Shown here piece by piece: positions 1-6,489 of a stretch of 8,825 nucleotides of DNA (within the stretch, counting starts at the first letter, position 1; every line of letters begins with the position of its first letter). The stretch lies in the NCBI GenBank assembly GCA_036272735.1, contig DATAYF010000292.1:1-8825 (forward strand). The letters run 5' to 3'. The notes under the pieces are model-generated. The model had not been told where the DNA came from and did not search any database. It saw nothing but the letters and a program-made list of their open reading frames with translations. The DNA comes from DATAYF01 sp036272735. Its GTDB lineage: Bacteria; Chloroflexota; Ktedonobacteria; Ktedonobacterales; Ktedonobacteraceae. The translations under genes were made by a program, and so were the position numbers.

Positions 1-430
1 TCTTCCGCATCAGGATTTGCCGGCAACCATCCAGCAGGAAGGGTCGCTATGAGAGGAATCGTTTGAGGGAGCGGCTGTTTCCCTCGAAACACTCGTAATC
101 CTCCGAGGGAGTACTCGCCTCCGGTTCTGTCAGAACTCAGGACACAGCGGGAAATCTTCCTAGAAAGTGGGGAATGCCCCTTTCAAAACGAGCGGAGCGT
201 GGGGAAAAGACATACCCAGAGGTGCCTTTTTGGAGGGAAAGTGGGGAAAGTTCTCGTCCATTTTTTGACCGTATCCCGGGTTCTGACAGAACCTCTCTAC
301 CACCAGAGTAGGGTGGTAAACACCTCTCAAGGGGCATCTCACCGTACGATTTCTGCTGTATACTTTGCTCTAGAAGTGATAACTTCGTGGCAGATTGGCG
401 TTGTAGAAACGCTCAGAGGAAGGGACAATC
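1..430. other. Gene-poor leader region
   Basis: No convincing complete gene is visible here. At the left edge, a plus-strand frame from base 2 reads LPHQDLPATIQQEGSL and stops at 50-52. It could be the last codons of a gene entering from the left, but it is too short to support a CDS. CCCTCG at 81-86 can pair either with GAGGG at 65-69 or with CGAGGG at 104-109, giving two mutually exclusive small hairpins. A 7-bp hairpin lies at 298-318 (TACCACC, 7-base loop, GGTGGTA). The 171-bp inverted-repeat element is listed separately. The promoter of the membrane-protein gene should lie at about 330-410, but no good -35/-10 pair stands out. Confidence 0.5.
123..293. repeat. 171-bp MITE-like element with inverted ends
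   Basis: The left end GGTTCTGTCAGAAC (123-136) is repeated perfectly in inverse at 280-293. The similarity continues inward with mismatches for about 12 more bases on each side. The interior carries three direct copies of GTGGGGAA (167-174, 199-206, 241-248) and no credible gene. Short length, terminal inverted repeats and lack of coding sequence fit a non-autonomous MITE or the collapsed remains of an insertion sequence. No target-site duplication is visible next to the ends, so the exact boundaries are uncertain. The first nine bases (GGTTCTGTC) match the ends of the separate element at 3470-3591, which suggests related transposases mobilised both. Confidence 0.55.
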
Positions 431-958
431 ATGATGACACAAACATCTCCGACTGTATCAAAGATACCGGTTTCCAGGAAGCCATGGTGGGTGGTGGGAA
501 GTGGTTATGCGGCGTGTGTCTGGGCATTATTGTTCACAATGGCGAATATCTACCTCCAGCTTGGGGGTCCAGATCCCCTGCAACACTGGCGGGTGCATCC
601 CTTCGTCGGCTGGATCATGCTGTTGAATCTGGCGGTTATTCCCTTGAAAATTCTTGCCTGTCTGGTTGCACTCGCGCTGGTCCAGCCGTGGGGTGAGCGA
701 CTCTCACGTCAACTTCGTTGGCTCCTTCTCACGGCAGCCTGGAGCGGGTGTGCTATTCTTCTCGGCTACCCAGTGCTTGGTGCAGTGTCGACCGCGCTCG
801 TCCAAAGTGGCATGCTGGCGTCGCCTCCCCCAGGAATTCTTGTCGGTGGCGGTTTTCAAATGCGCGTTCTACTCTACGGATCATTCTTCCTTTTTGCAGG
901 TATGCTGTTTTTGATCCCCACCTGGCATTATCAGCGCCGAACCTCAAACATCCACTGA
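431..958 (+). CDS. Four-helix integral membrane protein, function unknown
   Basis: This 175-residue protein is not recognised with confidence. Four hydrophobic segments at about residues 20-42, 59-84, 97-120 and 144-163 predict a small polytopic inner-membrane protein. There is no cleavable signal peptide and no catalytic motif. The first helix ends in a W-A-L-L-F...LGG pattern that loosely recalls small DUF3995-type membrane proteins; this is only an impression. A purine-rich ribosome-binding stretch (AGAGGAAGGG, 415-424) precedes tandem ATG codons at 431 and 434, and either could be used. The gene lies upstream of, and in the same direction as, a sensor kinase and response regulator. A large stem-loop separates them, so co-transcription is possible but unproven. 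A role as an accessory or target of that signalling system is inference from position only. Confidence 0.8.
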   Translation: MMTQTSPTVSKIPVSRKPWWVVGSGYAACVWALLFTMANIYLQLGGPDPLQHWRVHPFVGWIMLLNLAVIPLKILACLVALALVQPWGERLSRQLRWLLLTAAWSGCAILLGYPVLGAVSTALVQSGMLASPPPGILVGGGFQMRVLLYGSFFLFAGMLFLIPTWHYQRRTSNIH

Positions 959-1011
959 TCACCCAGGCGTTTGTGGGGGAGAGAAACCTCCTCCACAAAG
1001 GCGGTGACCAG
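955..1011. terminator. Long stem-loop between membrane gene and kinase
   Basis: A 12-bp arm at 970-981 (TTTGTGGGGGAG) pairs with 988-999 (CTCCTCCACAAA), with one G-U wobble and a 6-base AGAAAC loop. Outside a small asymmetric bulge, CTGATCACC (955-963) pairs with GGTGACCAG (1003-1011) with one mismatch. The structure begins in the stop codon of the upstream gene (TGA 956-958). There is no T-run after it, so a classical intrinsic terminator is not proven. It could be a processing or mRNA-stabilising hairpin, or an attenuator that separates expression of the two genes. Confidence 0.5.
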
Positions 1012-1209
1012 TCCTGACCGTTGTGCTATGCTTCCATTATCATCTCTGAGAGGGGGATGGAAGCATCACTGGTTTTCAAGCGAAGGAAGAGACACCACCC
1101 AATGCTGAAGCAGAAATGGTGCCTCGATCCACTCCGCAAACCCGGAAGGGAGAGCTCTCAGCGAGGAAGGCCCACGTATCTATCAATTCATGATGAGGAG
1201 TTCTCAAGC

Positions 1210-2733
1210 GTGCGAGAAAAAGAGAAGCGTGCTGCGCAGAAAAACGGATTCAAAGCATTTCGGCCGCTGCATTGGCGCCTGGCCCGCTCGTATATGTTTA
1301 TCAGTATGGCGGCCTGGCTCTTGATGGAGCTTCTGCTCCTCATCGTGCTGATATGGGGGGTGTATTTTTTTCACACATTTTTGCTAGCGAGTGCATTGGA
1401 AAGTAATGCAAATGTGGCACCCTCTTTACTGGTAGGTGACCATGGACCAGACCAGAGAGGATTGGCACTCTGGTTGCAACAGCAGCAACGTACCGTCGAT
1501 AAGGTGTTTTCTTATACAGGGACACTTGCTGTCGTTGACAGGCAGGGTCGAGCCATGATCTCGACAGGGGCTGGCACCCACCATCTCCCGCCAGGGATCT
1601 TGTTCTCAAGTGTGCTCTCAAACCAGGATGCGCTCCTTCTGCACACATCCCTCAATACCCGGACGAATGGCAAGACGATAACGCATGAGAGTGCAGCAAC
1701 GGACGTGCTTATCCTTGTTCCTCTTGAGGAACCGGATAAGCAGCTCGATGGTTTGCTGGTTTTCCATGCCACCAACCTGAATATTCGCACCTCACTGGTG
1801 TCCGGCATTGTCATAACCTTCTTGCTTCCAGCCTCAATCGTGATTGTTCTGTGTGTTGGAGCCGCAGGAGCGATATTTGGTGCCGTCACTTCTCGATCGC
1901 TCATCCGGCGCTTCAATAACCTGGCTGAGGCTGCTGATCACTGGAGTCGTGGCGATTTCTCAGCGCTGGTGAATGATCCGATGGGCGATGAAATCGGACG
2001 AGTGACACGCGGCTTGAATCGTATGGCTGAACAACTTCAGCATCTCGTCCAGGTGCGTCAGGAACAAGCCGCCTTGGACGAGCGGGGACGAATGGCACGT
2101 GATTTGCATGATAGCATCAAGCAGCAGGTCTTTGCCCTCTTTATGCAGATCACTGGAGCAAAGGCCCTGCTTTTCCAGGGAAAAGATGGAGCACAGGTGC
2201 GCCTGGAACAGGCAGAGAGTCTGCTTGGACAGATGCAAGATGATCTTACGAACCTGATTCGTGAGTTACGTCCTGCTATGTTAGAAGGCAGAAGGTTTCT
2301 GCAAGCGTTGCGAGAACAGGTAGAGCAGTGGGCCCAACAAACCGGAATCGAGGCTAACTTTCAGGTCGATGGGATGCATGCGATACCCATGGCGCTGGAA
2401 GATGCCTTGTATCGGTTGACACAAGAGGCGTTATCGAATGTTGCTCGCCATAGCCATGCAAGCAGCGTGCATATTCACCTCATTTTGCAACAAGATGCCA
2501 CGATCCTGAAGATTACCGATAATGGTCGAGGATGTAATGTCTCAAGCAAGATAGGCAAAGGCATCGGTCTGCTTTCCATGTCTGAACGACTCCTGCCCTT
2601 TGGTGGCGTCGTAGACTACCAAAGTAAACCAGAGCAGGGGTTTGTCGTTATTGCCACCGTATCAGGTGCAGATCAACTGCAAGATGGAGCTCACAACACT
2701 TTAGGTGCATGTGAAAAAGGCATACAAGCGTGA
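1210..2733 (+). CDS. Sensor histidine kinase, HAMP + HisKA_3 (LiaS/NarL type)
   Basis: This is a membrane-bound two-component kinase that autophosphorylates a histidine and passes the phosphate to the regulator encoded just downstream. Counting from GTG 1210 (507 residues), it has TM1 at about 29-55, an extracytoplasmic sensor domain at about 56-197, TM2 at about 199-227, HAMP at about 228-282, and a HisKA_3 H-box RDLHDSIKQQ with H300. The HATPase_c domain has its N-box at N410 (QEALSNVARH), DNGRG at D437 and GKGIGL from G449. Start choice: the frame stays open upstream to TTG 1021, with ATG at 1057 and 1102. GTG 1210 is preferred because GAGGAG (1195-1200) sits 9 bases ahead and the product then begins just before TM1; the earlier 63 codons look non-coding. 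The stop is 18 bases before the regulator's ATG, so the two form an operon. The stimulus is unknown. Confidence 0.9.
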   Translation: MREKEKRAAQKNGFKAFRPLHWRLARSYMFISMAAWLLMELLLLIVLIWGVYFFHTFLLASALESNANVAPSLLVGDHGPDQRGLALWLQQQQRTVDKVFSYTGTLAVVDRQGRAMISTGAGTHHLPPGILFSSVLSNQDALLLHTSLNTRTNGKTITHESAATDVLILVPLEEPDKQLDGLLVFHATNLNIRTSLVSGIVITFLLPASIVIVLCVGAAGAIFGAVTSRSLIRRFNNLAEAADHWSRGDFSALVNDPMGDEIGRVTRGLNRMAEQLQHLVQVRQEQAALDERGRMARDLHDSIKQQVFALFMQITGAKALLFQGKDGAQVRLEQAESLLGQMQDDLTNLIRELRPAMLEGRRFLQALREQVEQWAQQTGIEANFQVDGMHAIPMALEDALYRLTQEALSNVARHSHASSVHIHLILQQDATILKITDNGRGCNVSSKIGKGIGLLSMSERLLPFGGVVDYQSKPEQGFVVIATVSGADQLQDGAHNTLGACEKGIQA

Positions 2734-2751
2734 AATCGTTGAGGAGACACC

Positions 2752-3417
2752 ATGACTGAGCATACCTATATTTTACTGGTTGATGATCATAGCCTGGTGC
2801 GCCAGGGAGTGCGCTCATTTCTCGAAACACAGTCCGATCTACATATCGTCGGCGAAGCCGCTTCTGGAGAAGAAGCAGAACGTCTGGTTGCTGATCTGGC
2901 GCCAGATGTGGTCCTGATGGATCTTTCTATGCCGGGGATGGGAGGGATCGAAGCCATTCGCCGCATCAAGAGAAAAAGTCCCCATTCCCAAATTGTCGTC
3001 TTGACCTCTTTCCAGCAGGACGACTATATCTTTCCTGCTTTGCGCGCGGGTGCCCTCTCCTATGTGTTAAAGAACGTCCAGGCAGGCGATCTCGCTGATA
3101 TTCTCAGAAGTGCTCACCGTGGTGAGGCATTTCTCCATCCTCGTGTAGCCGCACGAGTCGTCCAGGAACTACGTGGTGGACGCAGGGACGTTCCCAATGT
3201 GTTTACCGTACTCAGTGAGCGCGAACTGGAAGTATTACGCCTCATCGCGCAGGGGAATACCAATGCAACCATCGCACAAGCATTAAGTATTAGTGACCAA
3301 ACAGTGAAAGGCCACGTCAGTAATATCCTGGGCAAGCTGCACCTGGCGGATCGTACCCAGGCGGCTGTCTTTGCCTGGGAACAAGGTGTGGTTCAGCACA
3401 GGCAAGGGGATGGATAG
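2752..3417 (+). CDS. NarL/LuxR-family response regulator
   Basis: A 221-residue cytoplasmic DNA-binding regulator and the likely phosphorylation target of the kinase just upstream. The receiver domain (about 5-120) has the acidic pair D11-D12, phospho-acceptor D57 (in VLMDLSMPG), T85 and K107, so all active-site residues are present. A linker leads to a GerE/LuxR helix-turn-helix at about 148-210 (LSERELEVLRLIAQG, then SDQTVKGHVSNIL). The length is typical of the family. GAGGAG at 2739-2744 provides a strong ribosome-binding site ahead of ATG 2752. Pairing a HisKA_3 kinase with a NarL-type regulator is the standard arrangement. Candidate targets are the pair's own promoter or the upstream membrane protein, but no operator can be read from the sequence. 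No clear terminator follows before the repeat element at 3470. Confidence 0.95.
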   Translation: MTEHTYILLVDDHSLVRQGVRSFLETQSDLHIVGEAASGEEAERLVADLAPDVVLMDLSMPGMGGIEAIRRIKRKSPHSQIVVLTSFQQDDYIFPALRAGALSYVLKNVQAGDLADILRSAHRGEAFLHPRVAARVVQELRGGRRDVPNVFTVLSERELEVLRLIAQGNTNATIAQALSISDQTVKGHVSNILGKLHLADRTQAAVFAWEQGVVQHRQGDG

Positions 3418-3469
3418 CTAGGATAGTGACTCTACTCAGCATGCATGGATGTAAATGTTGGAAATAAGC

Positions 3470-3591
3470 GGTTCTGTCTCACATTTGGTGATAAGGTCTT
3501 CGATGGACCGCGAGAAGTCAAAGATCTGAGCACAAACATTGGGAGGGGACAACAATAGAAGCTCATCATTCACCAAATGTGAGACAGAACC
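3470..3591. repeat. 122-bp MITE-like element with perfect 22-bp ends
   Basis: The arm 3470-3491 (GGTTCTGTCTCACATTTGG, then TGA) is repeated exactly in inverse at 3570-3591, 22 of 22 bases. The 78-base interior has no gene. The flanking 8-mers (AAATAAGC left, ACCTGGTG right) do not match, so no target duplication survives. Perfect terminal repeats on so short a fragment indicate a recently active non-autonomous element, mobilised in trans. The GGTTCTGT start recalls termini of IS6-like elements, but this is not enough to assign a family. Its right end abuts the surviving reading frame of the TniB-like remnant. Confidence 0.7.
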
Positions 3592-4062
3592 ACCTGGTGG
3601 GGCATTTACCACCATCAGGGCAAAGAAGAGTTTCTAGTCACGCGCCGCTCTTCTCATTTCATTGAACTCTTGATTGTTGATGAAGCAAACCGCCTGGAAG
3701 ATTATGATAAAGGGAAGTTTGGTTTAGTCTTGTTGGGCATGCCCGGACTGGATAAGCGCTTGCAACGTGCACCACAACTGTACTCTCGGATTGGTTTCGC
3801 TCACAAGATGGAGCCGTTGTCTGAGGAGGAAACGCGCTTTTTTCTGGAGCAGCGTTGGAGTCATCGCGTCAACGCGCACTCAGACGATTTTACGGACCAG
3901 GAGGCGATTGCGGCGATTCTGCGCGTGACCCGTGGCAATATTCGCTTGATCGAGCGTCTCATGATGCAAGTCGAGCTGATTTTAGTCGCCAACACGCTCA
4001 CTGTGGTGACCAAGGAAGTCGTGGAGACCGCCCGCCAGAATCTCATCATTGGGTTCGAGTAA
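3592..4062 (+). pseudogene. TniB-like AAA transposition ATPase, 3' remnant
   Basis: This is the C-terminal part of a TniB/ExeA-like AAA ATPase of the kind that serves DDE transposases of Tn7/Tn5053-type elements. Visible parts are Walker B LLIVDEA at about 3667-3687, a sensor-1-like GLVLLGMPG, the conserved PQLYSRIGF, and a lid-like tail VTRGNIRLIERLMMQ ending VVETARQNLIIG. The Walker A (P-loop) half is absent: in frame the sequence is open back to a TGA at 3580-3582 inside the adjoining MITE-like element. DEANRL runs almost straight into EDYDKGKFGLV. Family members as I remember them carry about nine more residues there, which suggests a small in-frame deletion. No partner transposase or element ends are visible. 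An internal TTG at 3670 could start a short 130-residue product, but that product could not bind ATP normally. Confidence 0.75.
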
Positions 4063-4199
4063 ACAATGATCTCCAACGATAGGTCGATCAAGCAAGGATG
4101 AGTTGTCTCAAAATCGTTGGTTTCTTACGACAGTCAAAACATCCTCTCAGGAAACTCCGGATTCGTGGAAAATCACTCCCAAGTTTCCCTCGCGAGGGG

Positions 4200-4229
4200 C
4201 TGGCAATTTCTTTTCAGGTATGGTATATT
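4200..4229 (+). promoter_or_regulatory. Predicted tetR promoter (leaderless)
   Basis: CTGGCA (4200-4205, 4/6 to the -35 consensus), an 18-base spacer and TATATT (4224-4229, 5/6 to the -10 consensus) place transcription initiation at about 4236, which is the A of the tetR ATG. No Shine-Dalgarno sequence lies in the usual window, consistent with a leaderless message. A perfect palindrome CCCTCGCGAGGG (4187-4198) sits just upstream of the -35. Confidence 0.5.
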
Positions 4230-4244
4230 GCTTGCATGAGCAAT
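4227..4244. promoter_or_regulatory. TetR operator candidate 1 (autoregulatory)
   Basis: ATTGCTTGCATGAGCAAT is an imperfect palindrome (ATTGCT/AGCAAT arms) that overlaps the -10 hexamer and the start codon of tetR. The same ATTGCTTG half-site recurs ahead of the cupin and the hydrolase. The position predicts repression by blocking RNA polymerase. Confidence 0.6.
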
Positions 4245-4862
4245 CAACATAGTGAAGCTGGACCAGCAGAGGAACAGCAACACACGAAAAAGCGCATCAT
4301 CGCCGCAGCCTCCAAGGTATTGGCAGAGAAAGGGTATGACGCCACTACTTTGCGGGAAATCTCCCGCGAAGCGCAGGCCGCTCCCGGGCTGGTGCATTAT
4401 TACTTTGGGGGCAAGGATCATCTGCTCGTGGAAGCCCTGCAAGCGGCTGGTCAGCAGTTCCACCAACGCATGGAACTTCTGGTTCAACAGGCATCTGATG
4501 AGCAGTCGCTTGAGGTGCTCTTGACGCGCCTGTCTGAACGAGTTGAGCAGGAAGAGGAGACCTACCGTCTGCGCTACGAATCGTTCTCCCTGGGTCTGCA
4601 CAACCCTCTCATCGCCCCGGCGGTGCGCGAGCGGCTGGCTGATCGGCGGGAGGAAATTGGCTCGGTCATAGCGACGGTCCTGGAGAAGTTGGCGAGGGCC
4701 GAAGGCGTGGAGCGCTCCTCTGTTGATCCAACGATCCTGGCCGCGCTCCTGCTGGCGCTTTTTGATGGGCTGGCGTTGCAAAAGATCATGGATTCCAGCT
4801 TCGATCTGGAAGCCGCGTATCGCGTCCTGGCGCAGATGCTGCGTGGGGGACTCGGAAACTGA
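4236..4862 (+). CDS. TetR/AcrR-family transcriptional repressor
   Basis: A 208-residue TetR-type repressor. TetR_N spans about 17-63: KKRIIAAASKVLAEKGYDATTL, then the helix-turn-helix REISREAQAAPGLVHYYFGGKDHLL, where GLVHYYFGGK is the classic recognition-helix signature. The rest (about 70-208) is an all-helical ligand-binding and dimerisation domain with no recognisable ligand signature. The frame is open further upstream to 4098, but those 46 codons do not resemble a TetR N-terminus and run through the predicted promoter. ATG 4236 is therefore preferred, even though it lacks a Shine-Dalgarno (see the leaderless promoter). Matching operator-like palindromes overlap this start, precede the cupin and lie between the cupin and the hydrolase. 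This predicts autoregulation and control of both enzymes. The effector is probably a small hydrophobic or aromatic molecule, by family analogy only. Confidence 0.92.
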   Translation: MSNQHSEAGPAEEQQHTKKRIIAAASKVLAEKGYDATTLREISREAQAAPGLVHYYFGGKDHLLVEALQAAGQQFHQRMELLVQQASDEQSLEVLLTRLSERVEQEEETYRLRYESFSLGLHNPLIAPAVRERLADRREEIGSVIATVLEKLARAEGVERSSVDPTILAALLLALFDGLALQKIMDSSFDLEAAYRVLAQMLRGGLGN

Positions 4863-4975
4863 GGGAGCTCGTGCATCCTTTGTGGTGCGCGAGGCGTCGA
4901 TGGGAGGACCATTCGCGAGGGAGCCCGCGTTCCGGGAACAGAGCACCGCTTCTCCTCCCTTTTTTAAACGATACT
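4863..4975. other. tetR-cupin intergenic region with T-run
   Basis: A run of six or more T (about 4960-4965) follows CTCCTCCC. GGGAGG near 4901 could pair with CCTCCC at 4955-4960, enclosing a long loop that contains the palindrome GTTCCGGGAAC (4929-4939). This could be a weak terminator for tetR. The hexamers TTCTCC (4950-4955) and TACTAT (4973-4978), 17 bases apart, are a poor but possible promoter for the cupin, with the operator overlapping the -10. Confidence 0.3.
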
Positions 4976-4997
4976 ATTGCTTGCTCAAACAAGCAAT
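4976..4997. promoter_or_regulatory. TetR operator candidate 2 (cupin promoter)
   Basis: Perfect 8-bp arms ATTGCTTG (4976-4983) and CAAGCAAT (4990-4997) flank a 6-base centre CTCAAA. This is the most symmetric of the three related sites in the module. It lies 17 bases ahead of the cupin start codon, where a bound repressor would block transcription. Confidence 0.7.
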
Positions 4998-5014
4998 AAC
5001 GAAAGGATGCAGCC

Positions 5015-5461
5015 ATGAGTATTATTGTCCTCAAGCCGGGAGAAGGACGCGTCATCCCTCTCGGGCCTATTCACATGGTGGTACAGGAAGATGGAACACA
5101 GACGCGGGGAACACTGGGGGTCGCGGAATTTCTCGTGCCCCCTTCTGCTCCCACCCCACCTGTTCATATCCATCACGCACATGAAGAGGTCTTTTATGTC
5201 CTGGAAGGCGAATTGGAGTTTCTGGCAGGGGCAGAGACCGTGCGGGCCAGTGCAGGAACATTTGTCATGGTGCCCATTGGGGCTCCGCATACCTTCAGCA
5301 ACCCAACTGACAGGACCGCTCGTTTCCTCAACACGTTTACGCCTCCGCGCTATATTCACTACTTTGAAGAAATGAGCACACTTCTACAGGCTGGTGTTAC
5401 TCCCGGTTCGTCACAGCTTACCGAATTGATGGCTCGTTACAACACAGAAGTTATTTCTTAA
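5015..5461 (+). CDS. Cupin-domain protein (single-domain, metal-binding)
   Basis: A 148-residue single-domain cupin. Motif 1 is complete, with H51-x-H53, four residues, E58, six residues and G65. Motif 2 is complete, with G81, five residues, P87-x-G89, H92, three residues and N96. The four usual metal ligands (two His, Glu, His) are therefore present, and a divalent metal such as iron or manganese is expected. The fold occurs in dioxygenases (quercetinase-like), isomerases and binding proteins, so the reaction cannot be read from sequence. AAAGGA (5002-5007) lies 7 bases ahead of ATG 5015. An upstream palindrome shared with tetR predicts TetR control. The hydrolase follows 78 bases later. A cupin beside an alpha/beta-hydrolase would suit oxidative opening and hydrolysis of a small aromatic compound, but this is inference. 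There is no signal peptide, so it is cytoplasmic. Confidence 0.92.
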   Translation: MSIIVLKPGEGRVIPLGPIHMVVQEDGTQTRGTLGVAEFLVPPSAPTPPVHIHHAHEEVFYVLEGELEFLAGAETVRASAGTFVMVPIGAPHTFSNPTDRTARFLNTFTPPRYIHYFEEMSTLLQAGVTPGSSQLTELMARYNTEVIS

Positions 5462-5476
5462 CTGTTTTTCTCTGGC

Positions 5477-5494
5477 ATTGCTTGCTTGAACAAT
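5477..5494. promoter_or_regulatory. TetR operator candidate 3 (cupin-hydrolase gap)
   Basis: ATTGCTTGCTTGAACAAT shares the first nine bases (ATTGCTTGC) and the terminal CAAT spacing with the site at the tetR start. With flanking bases the arms are CATTG/CAATG. It lies between the cupin stop and the hydrolase start, which suggests the hydrolase has its own repressible promoter. No strong -35/-10 pair can be read. Confidence 0.55.
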
Positions 5495-5539
5495 GTATGA
5501 AGAGCAATGGAAATGGATCCCATAGAAAGGGTGAATCAC

Positions 5540-6373
5540 ATGAACACTAACACTACTCCTATCAGCACTCGAAGAGAGTCTTTCGCCGATGGCTTAACCG
5601 TGCGCTTTGACGAGCGAGGCAACAGAGATGGTCGTCCCGTTCTCATCTTGCATGGTGGTGGCGGCCCACAGACCGTGGCTGGCATAGCTGCCGGGCTATC
5701 CAGGGCGCACGTCATCGTGCCAACCCACCCTGGCTTTGAAGGCGAGCCACGTCCTGAGTGGTTCAATAGCATTGATGATCTCGCCTTTGCCTATCTTGAG
5801 CTGTTGGAACGGCTCAACCTGCGTGATGTCCTGGTCATTGGGTCCTCAGTAGGCGGCTGGATCGCCTCTGAAATGACCTTGCGCGATACCTCGCGGCGGC
5901 TTCGCGGGCTCGTGCTGGTCAATGGCGTGGGTATTCAGGTTGATGGGCATCCCGTTCCTGATGTATCCACGTTGGCTCCCGAGAAGCTCGCGGCCCTCAG
6001 CTTCCACAATCCAGCAGCTTTCCGTATCGACCCATCGACCATAACACCTGAGCAGATTGCAGCCAGGAAAGCCAATACGGAGACGCTCTATGTGTATGAT
6101 CGCCAGAGGCTGGGCGGTGATCCAAAGCTCCAGCGTCGCCTCAGGCATGTGATCATCCCCGTGCTCGTTGCCTGGGGAGAGAGCGATCGCGTGGCAGACC
6201 TTGAATATGGTCGTGTCTATGCCCAAGCGTTCCCCAACGCTCGCTTCGAACCGATCCCCGAAGCGGGCCACCTGCCGCAGATCGAGCAGCCTGAACGCCT
6301 GCTCACCCTCGTGCGGAAGTTCTCAATCAGCACCAGGACGACGCCGACCGTAGGATCGTTCGAGGAACGGTAA
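5540..6373 (+). CDS. Alpha/beta-hydrolase
   Basis: A 277-residue cytoplasmic alpha/beta-hydrolase. Visible are the oxyanion-hole HGGGGP (H38-P43), the nucleophile elbow GSSVG with S103, the acid D216 in WGESDRV and the catalytic H244 in EAGHLPQIEQPE, a complete Ser-Asp-His triad in the usual order. A cap region lies at about 130-195. The fold covers esterases, lactonases, C-C bond hydrolases and haloperoxidase-like enzymes, so the substrate is unknown. The frame is open to ATG 5507, but ATG 5540 is preferred: AAAGG (5526-5530) lies 9 bases ahead, and the protein then starts close to the first beta-strand. A TetR-operator-like palindrome at 5477-5494 precedes it, linking it to the tetR and cupin genes. 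No terminator is apparent downstream, where transposase debris begins at once. Confidence 0.93.
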   Translation: MNTNTTPISTRRESFADGLTVRFDERGNRDGRPVLILHGGGGPQTVAGIAAGLSRAHVIVPTHPGFEGEPRPEWFNSIDDLAFAYLELLERLNLRDVLVIGSSVGGWIASEMTLRDTSRRLRGLVLVNGVGIQVDGHPVPDVSTLAPEKLAALSFHNPAAFRIDPSTITPEQIAARKANTETLYVYDRQRLGGDPKLQRRLRHVIIPVLVAWGESDRVADLEYGRVYAQAFPNARFEPIPEAGHLPQIEQPERLLTLVRKFSISTRTTPTVGSFEER

Positions 6374-6484
6374 CCCGCACGGAGAAATGGAGGAAGGCAT
6401 CGTATTCTGAGGAACAACCATCAGGAATGGATCGGGTACTATGAAGAGTGGAAGCGTCACGGCTATTCCGTGGGGAGTGGCATC
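6374..6484 (+). pseudogene. Transposase C-terminal scrap (GSG-motif type)
   Basis: In the frame of base 6413 the translation reads NNHQEWIGYYEEWKRHGYSV then GSG. This resembles the W...Y...GYPVGSG(x)VE region near the catalytic glutamate of several DDE transposases, ISKra4-like ones among them. The match is lost right after GSG, where a second transposase fragment begins in another frame. There is no start codon, no upstream domain and no element ends. The family assignment is tentative. Confidence 0.4.
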
Positions 6485-6489
6485 ATGCT

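Noticed and set aside
1..52. Possible C-terminus of a gene entering from the left
   Set aside because: Only 16 residues before a stop and no recognisable motif; too short to call.
199..696. Plus-strand 165-residue frame over the leader and membrane gene
   Set aside because: It starts inside the repeat element and overlaps the membrane protein in another frame, with no hydrophobic or domain pattern.
3462..3599. Target-site duplication around the 122-bp element
   Set aside because: The flanking 8-mers differ, so no duplication can be claimed.
4073..4120. Terminator after the TniB remnant (CCAACGAT / ATCGTTGG)
   Set aside because: The 8-bp arms enclose a 32-base loop and lack a T-run; too weak.
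4173..4946. Minus-strand 257-residue frame opposite tetR
   Set aside because: It is a long antisense frame produced by codon bias of tetR; no family motif, and tetR itself is unmistakable.
4723..5184. Plus-strand 153-residue frame spanning the end of tetR and the cupin start
   Set aside because: It is out of frame with both real genes, crosses the operator, and has a Cys/Arg/Trp-rich shadow composition.
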